Below are positions 8,968-17,526 of a DNA stretch of 64,000 bases, in pieces; within the stretch, counting starts at the first letter, position 1, and every line of letters begins with the position of its first letter. The notes below the pieces were generated by a model that was not told where the DNA came from, did no database searches, and worked only from the letters and a program-made list of their open reading frames with translations. This stretch comes from CAVQEK01 sp964596645 (lineage in GTDB: Bacteria; Bacteroidota; Bacteroidia; Cytophagales; Cyclobacteriaceae): positions 1 to 64,000 of the forward strand of contig CAZQVB010000025.1 in the NCBI GenBank assembly GCA_964596645.1. The letters are read 5' to 3'. The position numbers were made by a program, and so were the translations under genes.

Positions 8968-11900
8968 TTAAAGGCCGAGATTAAGTGAAAAGGTGACCAT
9001 ACGCGGTACTGGCAATGCCACACCTCCGGAGCCGAAAAATTCGGGATCGCGGCCACGCAGGTTTTCCCTGTCGGAGTACAGGAGTGCCAGGTTCTGGCCT
9101 TCCACCCCTATGTTGGCGCTGCTCAAACCCAGCCGGCTCACCAAATTTACAGGCAACTGATATCGCAGGCTTACCGTGCGCAGCCGTACATAGTCTCCAT
9201 CGGCAACGCGTACTGTGCTGAAATTGTACAGCGAATAGGCCAAATCGATATCGCCACTGAGCCGGGGTATTTCCGGATCCAGTATGGCTGGCACATCAGT
9301 GATCAGCTCATCGCCGGGCACAGCCCATCTGTTGAAGAGCTCGCCGGGCAGCGATTGAAAATCGCTGTAGGTGCTGAAAATATCGTCGGTGAGGCGCAGC
9401 TTATAATCAAATTTATAGCTGAGCAGCACCGACAGGCTCAACCCTTTGTAGGTAAAGGTGTTGTTGAAGCCACCTGCGCCACGAGGTTCTACAGGGCCCT
9501 CGTATGCCAATATTTCGGTCAGGTTGTCACGATCCTGGCGGTCGTAGAAGAAAACCTTTTCGCCATTTTCATCAAAAAATTGTGGCAGGCCCTGTTCGGT
9601 AAGCCCGGCGAAGCGCGTAGAATAGAGACCGCGCCGTGGACCGCCAAGTACTGCTGCGCCACCTTCGGCATTGGCATCGACCAGCCTTGGGCCAAAGTCG
9701 AGCCGGGTTATTTCGTCGTATGTATAGCCAAAGTTGAAGTTGGACTGCCACGTAAAGCCGCCCTTTTTCACATTTACAGTGTTTATGGAAAACTCTAAGC
9801 CTCTGGATTCCATATCGGCAAAGTTGCCCACCTTCAGGCCCTGACCACCAATACCACTGGTTTGAACCACTCCGATCAAGTCATACGCTTGTCGCAGATA
9901 TCCATCGATGGAGGTGTTGATCCGGCCATTGAACAGTCCGAAATCGATGCCCACATTGAGCTCACCAAGTTTTTCCCAGGTGAGTTCGGTATTGGCCAGG
10001 TCATCGATAAAAAGGTATGGCTCTACGTCGCTCGGGCGCACCGTCACGTCGGCCTGCAGGTTCAGCAAGGCGCTGGCTTCCGGGGGCAGGTTGCCAGAGA
10101 TGCCGTAGGTGCCGCGGATTTTTAAGTAATCGACGGTATTGTTCAACCACGACAGGTTATCGAAGAAAGGCTCATTGTCCACATTCCAGGCACCGCTCAC
10201 ATTCCACGTGGGCAGAAAACGCGCCTGATCGCTTTCTCCCAGCTGGTTGGAGCCGTCGTAGCGCACCGTGAAGTTGGCCACATAGCGCGATTTGTAGGCA
10301 TAACCCCCATTGAAAAACAATCCATAAAAACGGTCACGACCCTGGTCGAGGGTGTAGTAATCGATGTTTTGCAGGTTAAAGAATTCGATGATGTTCGGAT
10401 CGGTCACGACTATTCCGCCGCTTTCGTACACCACTCCCATACCTGTGGCGCTGGTAGAGGCACGGTTGGTAAGGCGTATCTCCTGCCCTGCGAGTACATT
10501 GATTTCGTGTATGTCGTTGATGCGCGTAGACCAATCTACGCTGAGGCGATTGAAGAAATTCAACAAATCGCTTTGATCGAGATAATTGAACCCACCCTGT
10601 GGCAACACCACCACCGGGTTCAGGCCGGGGTTGTCGGGGTCGCGAAAGAGCAGGTTGTTGGAGTTTTGCACAAACTGATTGTAATCGGCCCGGTAAGCCT
10701 CTGCCTGGTTGGAGCGCTCGTGCACCGTGTGGTCGCGCTCGGTATTGGCGTAGCGCACCTGAAAAACTCCCTTGAGGGAAAGGTTGGGCAGTGGGTTGAT
10801 CTCAAAATCAGTTTGAGCGGAAACGTCCAGCACCTTTATGTCGATGAAGTTGTACTTCAACTCTTCCAGAATGTTGAACGGAGCATAGTTGCGCCGAAAA
10901 TATTCCAGATTGCCATCATCGTCGTACGGCCGTATCGATCGCGCCGTGTTGAGCGCATAGCTGAAGGGATTGATGTCGAAAGACCGGTTGAAGCGGCCTG
11001 TGATGGGGTCGAATTCGCGGTTGCGTGTACCGGGGGCTTTCTGGTTGCGATAGCTGGCGGTGAGCTTAAGTCCGAAATTAAAAGCCTCTGAAATAAAGTA
11101 CGTGTTGCGGGCCGTGCCGGTAAAACGCTGCACGTTGTCGGCAATGGTTTGGCCCTGGTCATTCAGGTAGCTGAAAGAGTAATAATTCGTGGTTTTCTCA
11201 CCTCCGGAGGTGAAACTCAGTGAGTGCTGCTGTTGCAACCCCACGTCGTTGAACAGTACGTCGAACCAGTCGGTATTGGCATTCTCGTATACGTTGAGAA
11301 AGTCTTCATTCAGGGTGCCTCCGAACCCCCAGGGCAGGTCGTGCGTGGCGATGAGTGAAAACATTTTGCCCATGGCACCATAGCTCTGGCCTGATACTGA
11401 CGTGCTGATGTCGATGATGCCCTTGTCAAACATTTCCCTGTACACCGCCATTTCCTCGGCAGAATTGAGCAAGTCGAAATTTTTGTACGTAGGTCTCAGT
11501 TGGGCGGAGAAGTTGCCATTGTAGTTGATCTGTAATTTGCCGCTGCGGCCCCGCTTGGTGGTGATCACAATCACACCATTGGCTGCACGTGCACCGTATA
11601 TGGCTGTGGCCGAAGCATCCTTTAGTATTTCAAAAGAAGCGATGTCGTTGGGGTTGAGGTTGGCTACCGAAGAGCTGATGAGTGTGCTGGCATTGCCACT
11701 GATGAAATCCTCTGCACTTACGTTGGCCAGGTCTTCGAGGATCACACCATCCACCACAAACAGGGGTTGGTTATTGCCATTGATGGAGGTATTGCCCCGG
11801 ATGCGGATTTTTGGTGAAGTGCCAAAAGTGCCCGACACGTTATCTACCGTTACGCCGGCTGCCTGCCCTTCCAGAGCACGGCTCACATCGGCAATGCCTG

Positions 11901-12300
11901 CAGCGCTAATATCATCCATGCTCAGGCGCTCGGCAGCACCGGTAAACAGCTTGCGCTCTACTTCCTGAAAGCCTGTGACCACCACTTCCGACAGTTGCCG
12001 GGTATCTGGCTGCAAGGCTACATCAATGATAGCCTGGCCCCCCAATGCTTTCTCCTGCGTCTGGTAGCCCACATAGGAAAATACCAGAATCTTGCCTGTG
12101 GCATCGCCCAGCGAAAACTGATATTTGCCGTCGATATCGGTGATGCTGCCTACGGAGGTGCCTTTCACGAAAACGCTAACACCTGGCAGCGGGCTGTCGT
12201 CGTCGGCAGATAATACCCGACCCGAAATGACATCTTGCTGGGCCAATGTGCTGAATGAAATAAGTGCGCAAGCCAACAGTGTCGTGTAAAATTTTCTCAT
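8968..12300 (-). CDS. SusC/RagA-family TonB-dependent outer-membrane transporter
   Basis: TonB-linked barrel that imports the ligand captured by SusD. The start is placed at the ATG at 12300 (MRKFYTTLLACALISFSTLA, a clean signal peptide) rather than the in-frame ATG 18 bp upstream, giving 1110 residues. Domains in order: signal peptide, carboxypeptidase-regulatory-like domain (about 22-110, ISGRVLSADDDSPLPGVSVF), TonB-box region, plug (about 115-240, LSEVVVTGF, then ASATAIYGARAANGVIVITT, the SusC signature), and the barrel to the C-terminus, ending in Leu after alternating barrel-strand residues. First gene of the four-gene locus, with an upstream region of about 190 bp. Confidence 0.95.
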   Translation of the reverse strand: MRKFYTTLLACALISFSTLAQQDVISGRVLSADDDSPLPGVSVFVKGTSVGSITDIDGKYQFSLGDATGKILVFSYVGYQTQEKALGGQAIIDVALQPDTRQLSEVVVTGFQEVERKLFTGAAERLSMDDISAAGIADVSRALEGQAAGVTVDNVSGTFGTSPKIRIRGNTSINGNNQPLFVVDGVILEDLANVSAEDFISGNASTLISSSVANLNPNDIASFEILKDASATAIYGARAANGVIVITTKRGRSGKLQINYNGNFSAQLRPTYKNFDLLNSAEEMAVYREMFDKGIIDISTSVSGQSYGAMGKMFSLIATHDLPWGFGGTLNEDFLNVYENANTDWFDVLFNDVGLQQQHSLSFTSGGEKTTNYYSFSYLNDQGQTIADNVQRFTGTARNTYFISEAFNFGLKLTASYRNQKAPGTRNREFDPITGRFNRSFDINPFSYALNTARSIRPYDDDGNLEYFRRNYAPFNILEELKYNFIDIKVLDVSAQTDFEINPLPNLSLKGVFQVRYANTERDHTVHERSNQAEAYRADYNQFVQNSNNLLFRDPDNPGLNPVVVLPQGGFNYLDQSDLLNFFNRLSVDWSTRINDIHEINVLAGQEIRLTNRASTSATGMGVVYESGGIVVTDPNIIEFFNLQNIDYYTLDQGRDRFYGLFFNGGYAYKSRYVANFTVRYDGSNQLGESDQARFLPTWNVSGAWNVDNEPFFDNLSWLNNTVDYLKIRGTYGISGNLPPEASALLNLQADVTVRPSDVEPYLFIDDLANTELTWEKLGELNVGIDFGLFNGRINTSIDGYLRQAYDLIGVVQTSGIGGQGLKVGNFADMESRGLEFSINTVNVKKGGFTWQSNFNFGYTYDEITRLDFGPRLVDANAEGGAAVLGGPRRGLYSTRFAGLTEQGLPQFFDENGEKVFFYDRQDRDNLTEILAYEGPVEPRGAGGFNNTFTYKGLSLSVLLSYKFDYKLRLTDDIFSTYSDFQSLPGELFNRWAVPGDELITDVPAILDPEIPRLSGDIDLAYSLYNFSTVRVADGDYVRLRTVSLRYQLPVNLVSRLGLSSANIGVEGQNLALLYSDRENLRGRDPEFFGSGGVALPVPRMVTFSLNLGL

Positions 12301-12495
12301 GTAATCTCTGTTAAACAAATCCTCTATATACCCGCCCTCAATGCACGTGCTTTTGGCTACAGCATCAAAAGAACTTTTATAACCGGTAAAGTAATTATTT
12401 TATTTTACAAGATGATACGTTGGCACATCAGCAGTAGAGCAGAACCAATGATAATGTGCGTGAACTGTGAGATTAGGGGCCGTAGTCGAAAAAAC

Positions 12496-12503
12496 CAAAG
12501 ATA
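12496..12503 (-). promoter_or_regulatory. Candidate -7 box for the SusC operon
   Basis: On the minus strand TATCTTTG matches TAnnTTTG. It would give a leader of about 190 nt before the SusC start. No good TTTG was found at -33, so it may depend on an activator or be a chance match. Confidence 0.3.
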
Positions 12504-12568
12504 AAATATTGGATTATTGTATGGGAAATTCCCCCAATATGCTTGTACAGTCCGTGCTTCAAATTGCC

Positions 12569-12576
12569 TAAGTTTG
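12569..12576 (+). promoter_or_regulatory. Candidate -7 box for the cystathionine gamma-synthase-family gene
   Basis: TAAGTTTG fits TAnnTTTG and lies 29 bp before the ATG at 12606. The -33 element is not clear. The short leader leaves no room for a SAM riboswitch. Confidence 0.35.
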
Positions 12577-12605
12577 CGCAATTCTTTTAATGGAAACCGA
12601 TCGAC

Positions 12606-13745
12606 ATGAAATTTGCAACCAAAGCCATACATGCCGGCATAGAGCCCGACCCATCGACAGGCGCCATCATGACGCCCATCTTTCAAACCTCTACCTATGT
12701 ACAAAGCTCGCCGGGCAAGCACAAAGGCTATGAATACTCCCGCAGCCACAACCCCACCCGCGATGCGTTCGAGCGCAACATTGCCGCATTGGAAAACGGC
12801 CGTTTTGGGCTCGCCTTTGCATCGGGGCTGGCCGCCATCGATACCTTACTGAAGCTGTTCAAACCCGGTGATGAAATAATCAGCACCAACGACCTGTACG
12901 GCGGCAGCTACCGCATCTTTGTGAAAATATTCGAACCGCTGGGCATACGGTTTCATTTTATGAACCTCGACAATCCCGGCGACCTGGAAGGGAAAATCAA
13001 TGAAAAGACCAGGATGATTTGGCTGGAAACTCCCACCAATCCCATGATGAATATTGTGGACATTGCCGCTGTGTCGGATCTTGCCCGCGCCCATAAATTG
13101 CTGCTGGCCGTAGACAATACCTTTGCCACCCCTTACCTGCAACAGCCGCTAGATCTTGGGGCTGATATCGTCATGCATTCTGTAACCAAATACCTGGGTG
13201 GCCACTCCGATGTGGTGATGGGTGCATTGGTGGTGAATGATCAGGATTTGCGCGACCGGCTTGCTTTCATTCAGAATGCATGCGGCGGCGTGCCAGGCCC
13301 ACAGGACTGCTTCCTGGTGCTGCGCGGCATTAAAACCCTGCATGTGCGCATGGACCGCCACTGCGAAAACGGCCGGAAAGTGGCAGAGCACCTGGCTCAG
13401 CACCCTGCCGTAGCCCAAGTGTACTGGCCGGGTTTTGAGTCGCATCCCAACCACGATGTAGCAGCAAGGCAAATGCGCAACTTCGGAGGCATGATCTCCT
13501 TCACACTGAAAAATGATCATCTTCAGGCTGCCATCGATGTGCTGGAAAAATTCAGGGTTTTTTCACTGGCCGAATCGCTCGGAGGTGTGGAATCACTGTG
13601 CGGGCACCCGGCCAGCATGACGCACGCCTCCATACCCAAAGAAGAGCGCGAAAAAGTCGGGCTGAAAGATTCCCTGATACGCCTTAGTGTGGGCATAGAA
13701 GATGCTGAAGATCTCATCGACGATCTCGATCGGGCCCTGGCTTAA
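12606..13745 (+). CDS. metB: Cystathionine gamma-synthase / PLP-dependent Cys-Met metabolism enzyme
   Basis: A 379-residue PLP enzyme of the Cys/Met metabolism family, close to the usual 380-400. The PLP lysine is Lys195 in HSVTKYLGGHSD, with YSRSHNPTR near 45-52 and the ASGLAAI loop at 72-78. The C-terminal SLGGVESLCGHPASMTHAS is typical of cystathionine gamma-synthase and cystathionine gamma-lyase. It makes or cleaves cystathionine in the trans-sulfuration and methionine routes, in the cytoplasm. The two activities are hard to separate by sequence, so the symbol is provisional. It stands alone, divergent from the SusC locus. Confidence 0.85.
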   Translation: MKFATKAIHAGIEPDPSTGAIMTPIFQTSTYVQSSPGKHKGYEYSRSHNPTRDAFERNIAALENGRFGLAFASGLAAIDTLLKLFKPGDEIISTNDLYGGSYRIFVKIFEPLGIRFHFMNLDNPGDLEGKINEKTRMIWLETPTNPMMNIVDIAAVSDLARAHKLLLAVDNTFATPYLQQPLDLGADIVMHSVTKYLGGHSDVVMGALVVNDQDLRDRLAFIQNACGGVPGPQDCFLVLRGIKTLHVRMDRHCENGRKVAEHLAQHPAVAQVYWPGFESHPNHDVAARQMRNFGGMISFTLKNDHLQAAIDVLEKFRVFSLAESLGGVESLCGHPASMTHASIPKEEREKVGLKDSLIRLSVGIEDAEDLIDDLDRALA

Positions 13746-13934
13746 TGGATGGTTTCCAGTAGGTAAGCCAGTATCATCTTTGCCTAGCGCTTAACGTTTT
13801 TTAAGAAAAATTAATTGGCGCACTGCAACCTTTGCAGTTTCTTGAGAATCTACTGAGAGGAACCAACAAAAAAAACATTATCCCAACGGCAACAGGTGAC
13901 CGGCAGGATGATGGAACACTAAAGAGAACCCGCC

Positions 13935-14447
13935 ATGAAAGGAGAACTGACATTATACTTTTGCCTTACCCTGCTCATCGCCGGCCTCATTGCGAGCGAC
14001 CGGTTCTCGCCATCAGCCGATACCAAAGAACACTCCACACGCATCATCGACTTTAGCGAACTCAACACCCTCATCCTGGATCTGCATTGCGACGTGTACC
14101 TCACCGGCGGCGATCAGGATCAGTTGGTGATAGAGGGCCCGGGTGAGATTGTCAACTCTATCTATAGCGAAGAAAGCCATGGCAGGCTCACCATTACGGC
14201 CCAGGCTACCCATGGCTTTTTCGGTATGCTTACGCCAAAAACCGGCTTGAGTGAACAGATAAAAGTGTATGTAACGCTGGCCTCCGCAGGCAAGCTCAAA
14301 GTAAGTGACTGCGCCACACTGATCAGCAGCGACGTGCGTACCGACGACATGCAATACTGCACCAGCCTTGCCAGCGATGCACCCCAAAAAGGCTCACTGG
14401 CCAAAGCATTGGAAAATTTCCTGTTGTTGGGCAATGCACGGGTATAG
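13935..14447 (+). CDS. Short GIN-domain (DUF2807-like) secreted protein
   Basis: A 170-residue exported protein. The N-terminus (MKGELTLYFCLTLLIAGLIA) is a signal peptide or anchor without a lipobox. The body reads like the first turns of the DUF2807/GIN beta-helix (ELNTLILDLHCDVYLTGGDQ, then KVYVTLASAGKLKVSDCATL), normally part of a domain of about 200 residues. The last 30 residues lose the repeat pattern, so this may be a shortened member. It ends 5 bp from the convergent VWA gene. A second, full-length GIN lipoprotein is encoded at 28211-28948. Function unknown. Confidence 0.65.
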   Translation: MKGELTLYFCLTLLIAGLIASDRFSPSADTKEHSTRIIDFSELNTLILDLHCDVYLTGGDQDQLVIEGPGEIVNSIYSEESHGRLTITAQATHGFFGMLTPKTGLSEQIKVYVTLASAGKLKVSDCATLISSDVRTDDMQYCTSLASDAPQKGSLAKALENFLLLGNARV

Positions 14448-14452
14448 GCCAA

Positions 14453-16534
14453 TCAGTAGCTGCCGTAGTACTTTCTCAAAAACCACTCTGCCGACACCAG
14501 CAGAAGCAAAAGAAAGAAGCCCCATTTCATGTTAATGATGGCCAAATAGTCTTCCGTACTGTATATCCTGTCGATGGGTTCCTGCCCTTGCACTTCGGCC
14601 ACCAATTCATCTATATTTTCCATCGTATAAAAATTGCCCGAATTGTCCTGGGCCAGGTTGCGCAGCAGATTATGATCGGCAGTGAGGCGTATGTTTTCTA
14701 TCTGTAAATCCTGCACTGTAAAGGTGCCACTCACCACTTCCTGCTTACCCTCCAAAGTAGTGCTGGCGGTATAGCGATATATTCCCTGCTCTAATGCTCC
14801 AATTCGAAAACGGGTGCCCTGCGGGCTGGTCACGAAAGAAAAGCTGCGCTCGCCTTCCTCATTGCCTATGGTGATATCGATCTTGTGCCCGTAGGTGGGT
14901 TCATATATTTCGTTGTACACCTCAGCCTCAAATACCACCACTTCGCTATCCGTGTATTCATTTTTGAGCGGATAAGCGCGGAATCGTCTTCGGTCATCTT
15001 TGGTAGACAGAAACTGAATGACCTTCGACACCAATTGATCGAAAGCCTCGTGCGACTGATGGTCGGCATATTCCTGCAAGCGCCAACGCCATAGGTGCTC
15101 ACCGAGCAAAACGGCACGCCGGTCATCCTGTTGCCCGCTCATCAGCAGCAGCGGCTTATCAGTGACTACACGCCCCACCTTTTGGTACAAAAGCACGTCT
15201 GTAGTGCCTGCAATGGCGTAGTCGGCAAAAGGCACACGAATGGGCGGGAAGCCATTCACCTTGCTCACTACGGCCGGGTCCAGGTCGAAGGTGGTAAAGC
15301 TTTCATTCATACTGGGAAAAACCTCATCGCCCGCGTTGTTGAGGAGCTGAATGTTCACCATGCCGTTCACCCTGTTCAGTTGTTGGAGGTCGGTGTCACT
15401 GCCCACAATATACCACACCGGCACCTGAGCCTGGGTAAGGCGGTCGTGCAGGCTGCGCAGGCCGCCGCTTTTGCCGGGCACCTGATGAAAGATGACGACA
15501 TCGGGAGGCTGTGTTGAGCTGTACTCAGCAATACCGGGTATATGGGTGACAAACTCATAATTTTTATTCTGCCCGATGGCCCGCGCCAGCGCCTTAATGT
15601 CGGGGTGTGGCGCTGGAGCCACGAGCAGTATCTGCTCGCGGCCTTCTATCACATCTATGAAGGCATCGCGGGAATTATTCTTTGTGGTAAATTCCTCCGC
15701 TACAGGCTGCGCCTCCACCCGGTAACGCTGCATTCCGTTTTCTTCTGCCTCTATAAGAAATTGCACCTGATCAAATTGCTCCTGCCGGTTTATCTGGAGC
15801 GTCTTGCTCTCCAACACCGCGCCCTCGTGCCAAAGTTGCAATGTCACCATGCGCCCCGCCAGGTCGCTTGTGTTCACCTGGGCAATAATGGGAAATCTAT
15901 TGCCCTGATAGGCTATTTTATTATATATCAGCGCGCTGATGTTGATGTCGGGCCGCTGAATGGTATCGCCGGTGCCAATGGTGTTGATGGCGAAATTGTA
16001 CGGCTGATATGCCGGATTCGCACCCAGGCTGTAAATGCCATCGGAGACGAGCATCACCTGGGCAAGATTGCGCGATTCGTATTGATTTTGAATGCTGCGC
16101 AACAAGGCGCTTATATTGGTAGTCGGTGCATCGAAGCTGATATCGCCAATTTCTTCTACTTCCCCATCCAGCGTACGCAGCTCCACAGTATACCCTTCCT
16201 CTTCTGCAGCCAGCTTCAACGCTGTAAGTCTTTGTTTCAGCACTGCGAGTTGCTCAGCGGTGAGCACTTCGCTTACCGAAGATGAATTGTCGATGGCCAA
16301 TACTACCGATGGGGGTTCTGTGGTATTTTTGATCTGCCGTATCAGCGGGCCAAAGAGCAGCGTGGCCAGCTGCACCACAAGCAGAAACCGCAACAAGCCC
16401 AGCAGATAGTTCATCTGCCTGCTCCAGGGGCCACGTCGCCTGTAGTAGAGCAGGGCAGCATAGCACACGCCCAGCAGCAAGCCCACCGCCACCAGCCATG
16501 GCGAACTTTCGAACAGCAAACTGTATTTGTTCAT
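14453..16534 (-). CDS. VWA-domain membrane protein
   Basis: A 693-residue inner-membrane protein. Two N-terminal membrane segments (about 10-30 and 43-66) are followed by a von Willebrand A-like region with a MIDAS-type motif (AIDNSSS) and MLVSDGIYSLG, then Ig-like beta regions. One C-terminal membrane segment (about 667-686, FFLLLLLVSAEWFLRKYYG) closes it. This matches the large 'VWA domain-containing' proteins of Bacteroidota, which resemble BatA-type aerotolerance proteins but stand alone. No MoxR ATPase or BatB gene is adjacent. The role in the envelope is not known. Confidence 0.75.
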   Translation of the reverse strand: MNKYSLLFESSPWLVAVGLLLGVCYAALLYYRRRGPWSRQMNYLLGLLRFLLVVQLATLLFGPLIRQIKNTTEPPSVVLAIDNSSSVSEVLTAEQLAVLKQRLTALKLAAEEEGYTVELRTLDGEVEEIGDISFDAPTTNISALLRSIQNQYESRNLAQVMLVSDGIYSLGANPAYQPYNFAINTIGTGDTIQRPDINISALIYNKIAYQGNRFPIIAQVNTSDLAGRMVTLQLWHEGAVLESKTLQINRQEQFDQVQFLIEAEENGMQRYRVEAQPVAEEFTTKNNSRDAFIDVIEGREQILLVAPAPHPDIKALARAIGQNKNYEFVTHIPGIAEYSSTQPPDVVIFHQVPGKSGGLRSLHDRLTQAQVPVWYIVGSDTDLQQLNRVNGMVNIQLLNNAGDEVFPSMNESFTTFDLDPAVVSKVNGFPPIRVPFADYAIAGTTDVLLYQKVGRVVTDKPLLLMSGQQDDRRAVLLGEHLWRWRLQEYADHQSHEAFDQLVSKVIQFLSTKDDRRRFRAYPLKNEYTDSEVVVFEAEVYNEIYEPTYGHKIDITIGNEEGERSFSFVTSPQGTRFRIGALEQGIYRYTASTTLEGKQEVVSGTFTVQDLQIENIRLTADHNLLRNLAQDNSGNFYTMENIDELVAEVQGQEPIDRIYSTEDYLAIINMKWGFFLLLLLVSAEWFLRKYYGSY

Positions 16535-16599
16535 AAATGATGATCACGTATTTCCGCCGGCCTCAGCGCAGGCGGTATGTGAATGCAACGAAAAACGGG

Positions 16600-17346
16600 C
16601 TAGGTAAGCATGCCCCCATCCACCTGCATCACCTGACCGGTAATGTAGGCCGACATGTCGGAGGCGAGAAATACAGCCAGATCGGCCACATCTTCCGGTG
16701 TGCCTCCACGCTTTAGCGGTATGGCGTCGCGCCAGGTGGCCACCATTTTCTCATCGAGTGTTGCGGTCATTTCGGTCTCTATAAAACCCGGCGCTATAGC
16801 ATTGCAGCGTATACCGCGACTCCCCAGCTCCAGCGCTACAGACTTGGTGAAGCCAATGATGCCAGCTTTGGATGCAGCATAGTTGGCCTGGCCGGCGTTG
16901 CCCTTAATGCCCACTACCGAGGTCATGTTGATGATGGAGCCGCCCTTTTGTTTCATAAAATTGCGGGCAGAAGCCTTCACTGTGTTGAACACCGACTTCA
17001 GGTTCACGCGCATCACCTCATCCCACATCTCTTCATTCATGCGCAAGAGCAGGTTGTCTTTGGTAATGCCGGCATTATTGACGAGAATATCCAGCTGGCC
17101 AAATTCAGCAATTACATCGTTGATGAGTTGTTCTGCGGCTTCGTATTGTGAGGCATCGGAACGAAAACCCTTTGCACGGCCGCCCGCTTTGGTAAGTTCA
17201 TCTTCCAGTGCTTGTCCTTTCTCCACACTCGACAAATAGGTGAAAGCCACAGACGCGCCGTGCTCGGCGTAGCGCCTGGCAATAGCATGCCCTATACCTT
17301 TTGATGCACCGGTCACCAGCGCTACTTTTCCTTCCAGTAGTTTCAT
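16600..17346 (-). CDS. fabG: 3-oxoacyl-[acyl-carrier-protein] reductase FabG
   Basis: NADPH-dependent reduction of 3-oxoacyl-ACP in fatty-acid elongation, cytoplasmic. It is 248 residues, the normal length. The Rossmann motif TGASKGIGHAIA is at 12-23, NNAGITKDNLL at 90-100, and the catalytic triad Ser143, Tyr156 and Lys160 lies in TSVVG and NYAASKAG. The C-terminus GQVMQVDGGMLT is typical of true FabG. It is transcribed away from lpdA and is not in a fab cluster, but the match is close enough to name it. Confidence 0.92.
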   Translation of the reverse strand: MKLLEGKVALVTGASKGIGHAIARRYAEHGASVAFTYLSSVEKGQALEDELTKAGGRAKGFRSDASQYEAAEQLINDVIAEFGQLDILVNNAGITKDNLLLRMNEEMWDEVMRVNLKSVFNTVKASARNFMKQKGGSIINMTSVVGIKGNAGQANYAASKAGIIGFTKSVALELGSRGIRCNAIAPGFIETEMTATLDEKMVATWRDAIPLKRGGTPEDVADLAVFLASDMSAYITGQVMQVDGGMLT

Positions 17347-17463
17347 GAAATTATATTAATGTGTTTCAGATTATAATTTTTGAGGCTTGTGCGCATAAAG
17401 TTAAAAGTAATTTCACAACCCGGAAACGCCACCACCATACCCGCCCTATTTTTATCCTTCTGC

Positions 17464-17493
17464 TTTTATTCTCTTCTTTTTGGATTAATTTTG
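17464..17493 (+). promoter_or_regulatory. Probable lpdA promoter
   Basis: TAATTTTG at 17486-17493 fits the Bacteroidota -7 consensus, with TTTT at 17464-17467 as a -33 element after an 18-bp spacer. It lies 33 bp before the ATG at 17527 and so favours that start over the upstream in-frame ATG at 17380. Confidence 0.5.
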
Positions 17494-17526
17494 CTGGCAT
17501 TTCATATACAAACCAATCAAATATTT

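Noticed and set aside
12577..12605. Possible SAM riboswitch before the cystathionine gamma-synthase-family gene
   Set aside because: The likely promoter leaves a leader of only about 25 nt, too short for any SAM-binding RNA.
13737..13771. 8-bp inverted repeat (CTGGCTTA/TAAGCCAG) at the end of the cystathionine gamma-synthase-family gene as terminator
   Set aside because: The arms are 19 bp apart and no T-run follows; too weak to call.
13826..13850. CTGCAACCTTTGCAG before the short GIN gene as a promoter like that of rpsL
   Set aside because: The -7 box would be AACCTTTG, off the consensus at its first base, with no -33 element; it lies about 100 bp from the start.
17380..17526. Longer N-terminus for lpdA
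   Set aside because: The extra 49 residues are not conserved, and a good promoter lies inside them just before the ATG at 17527.
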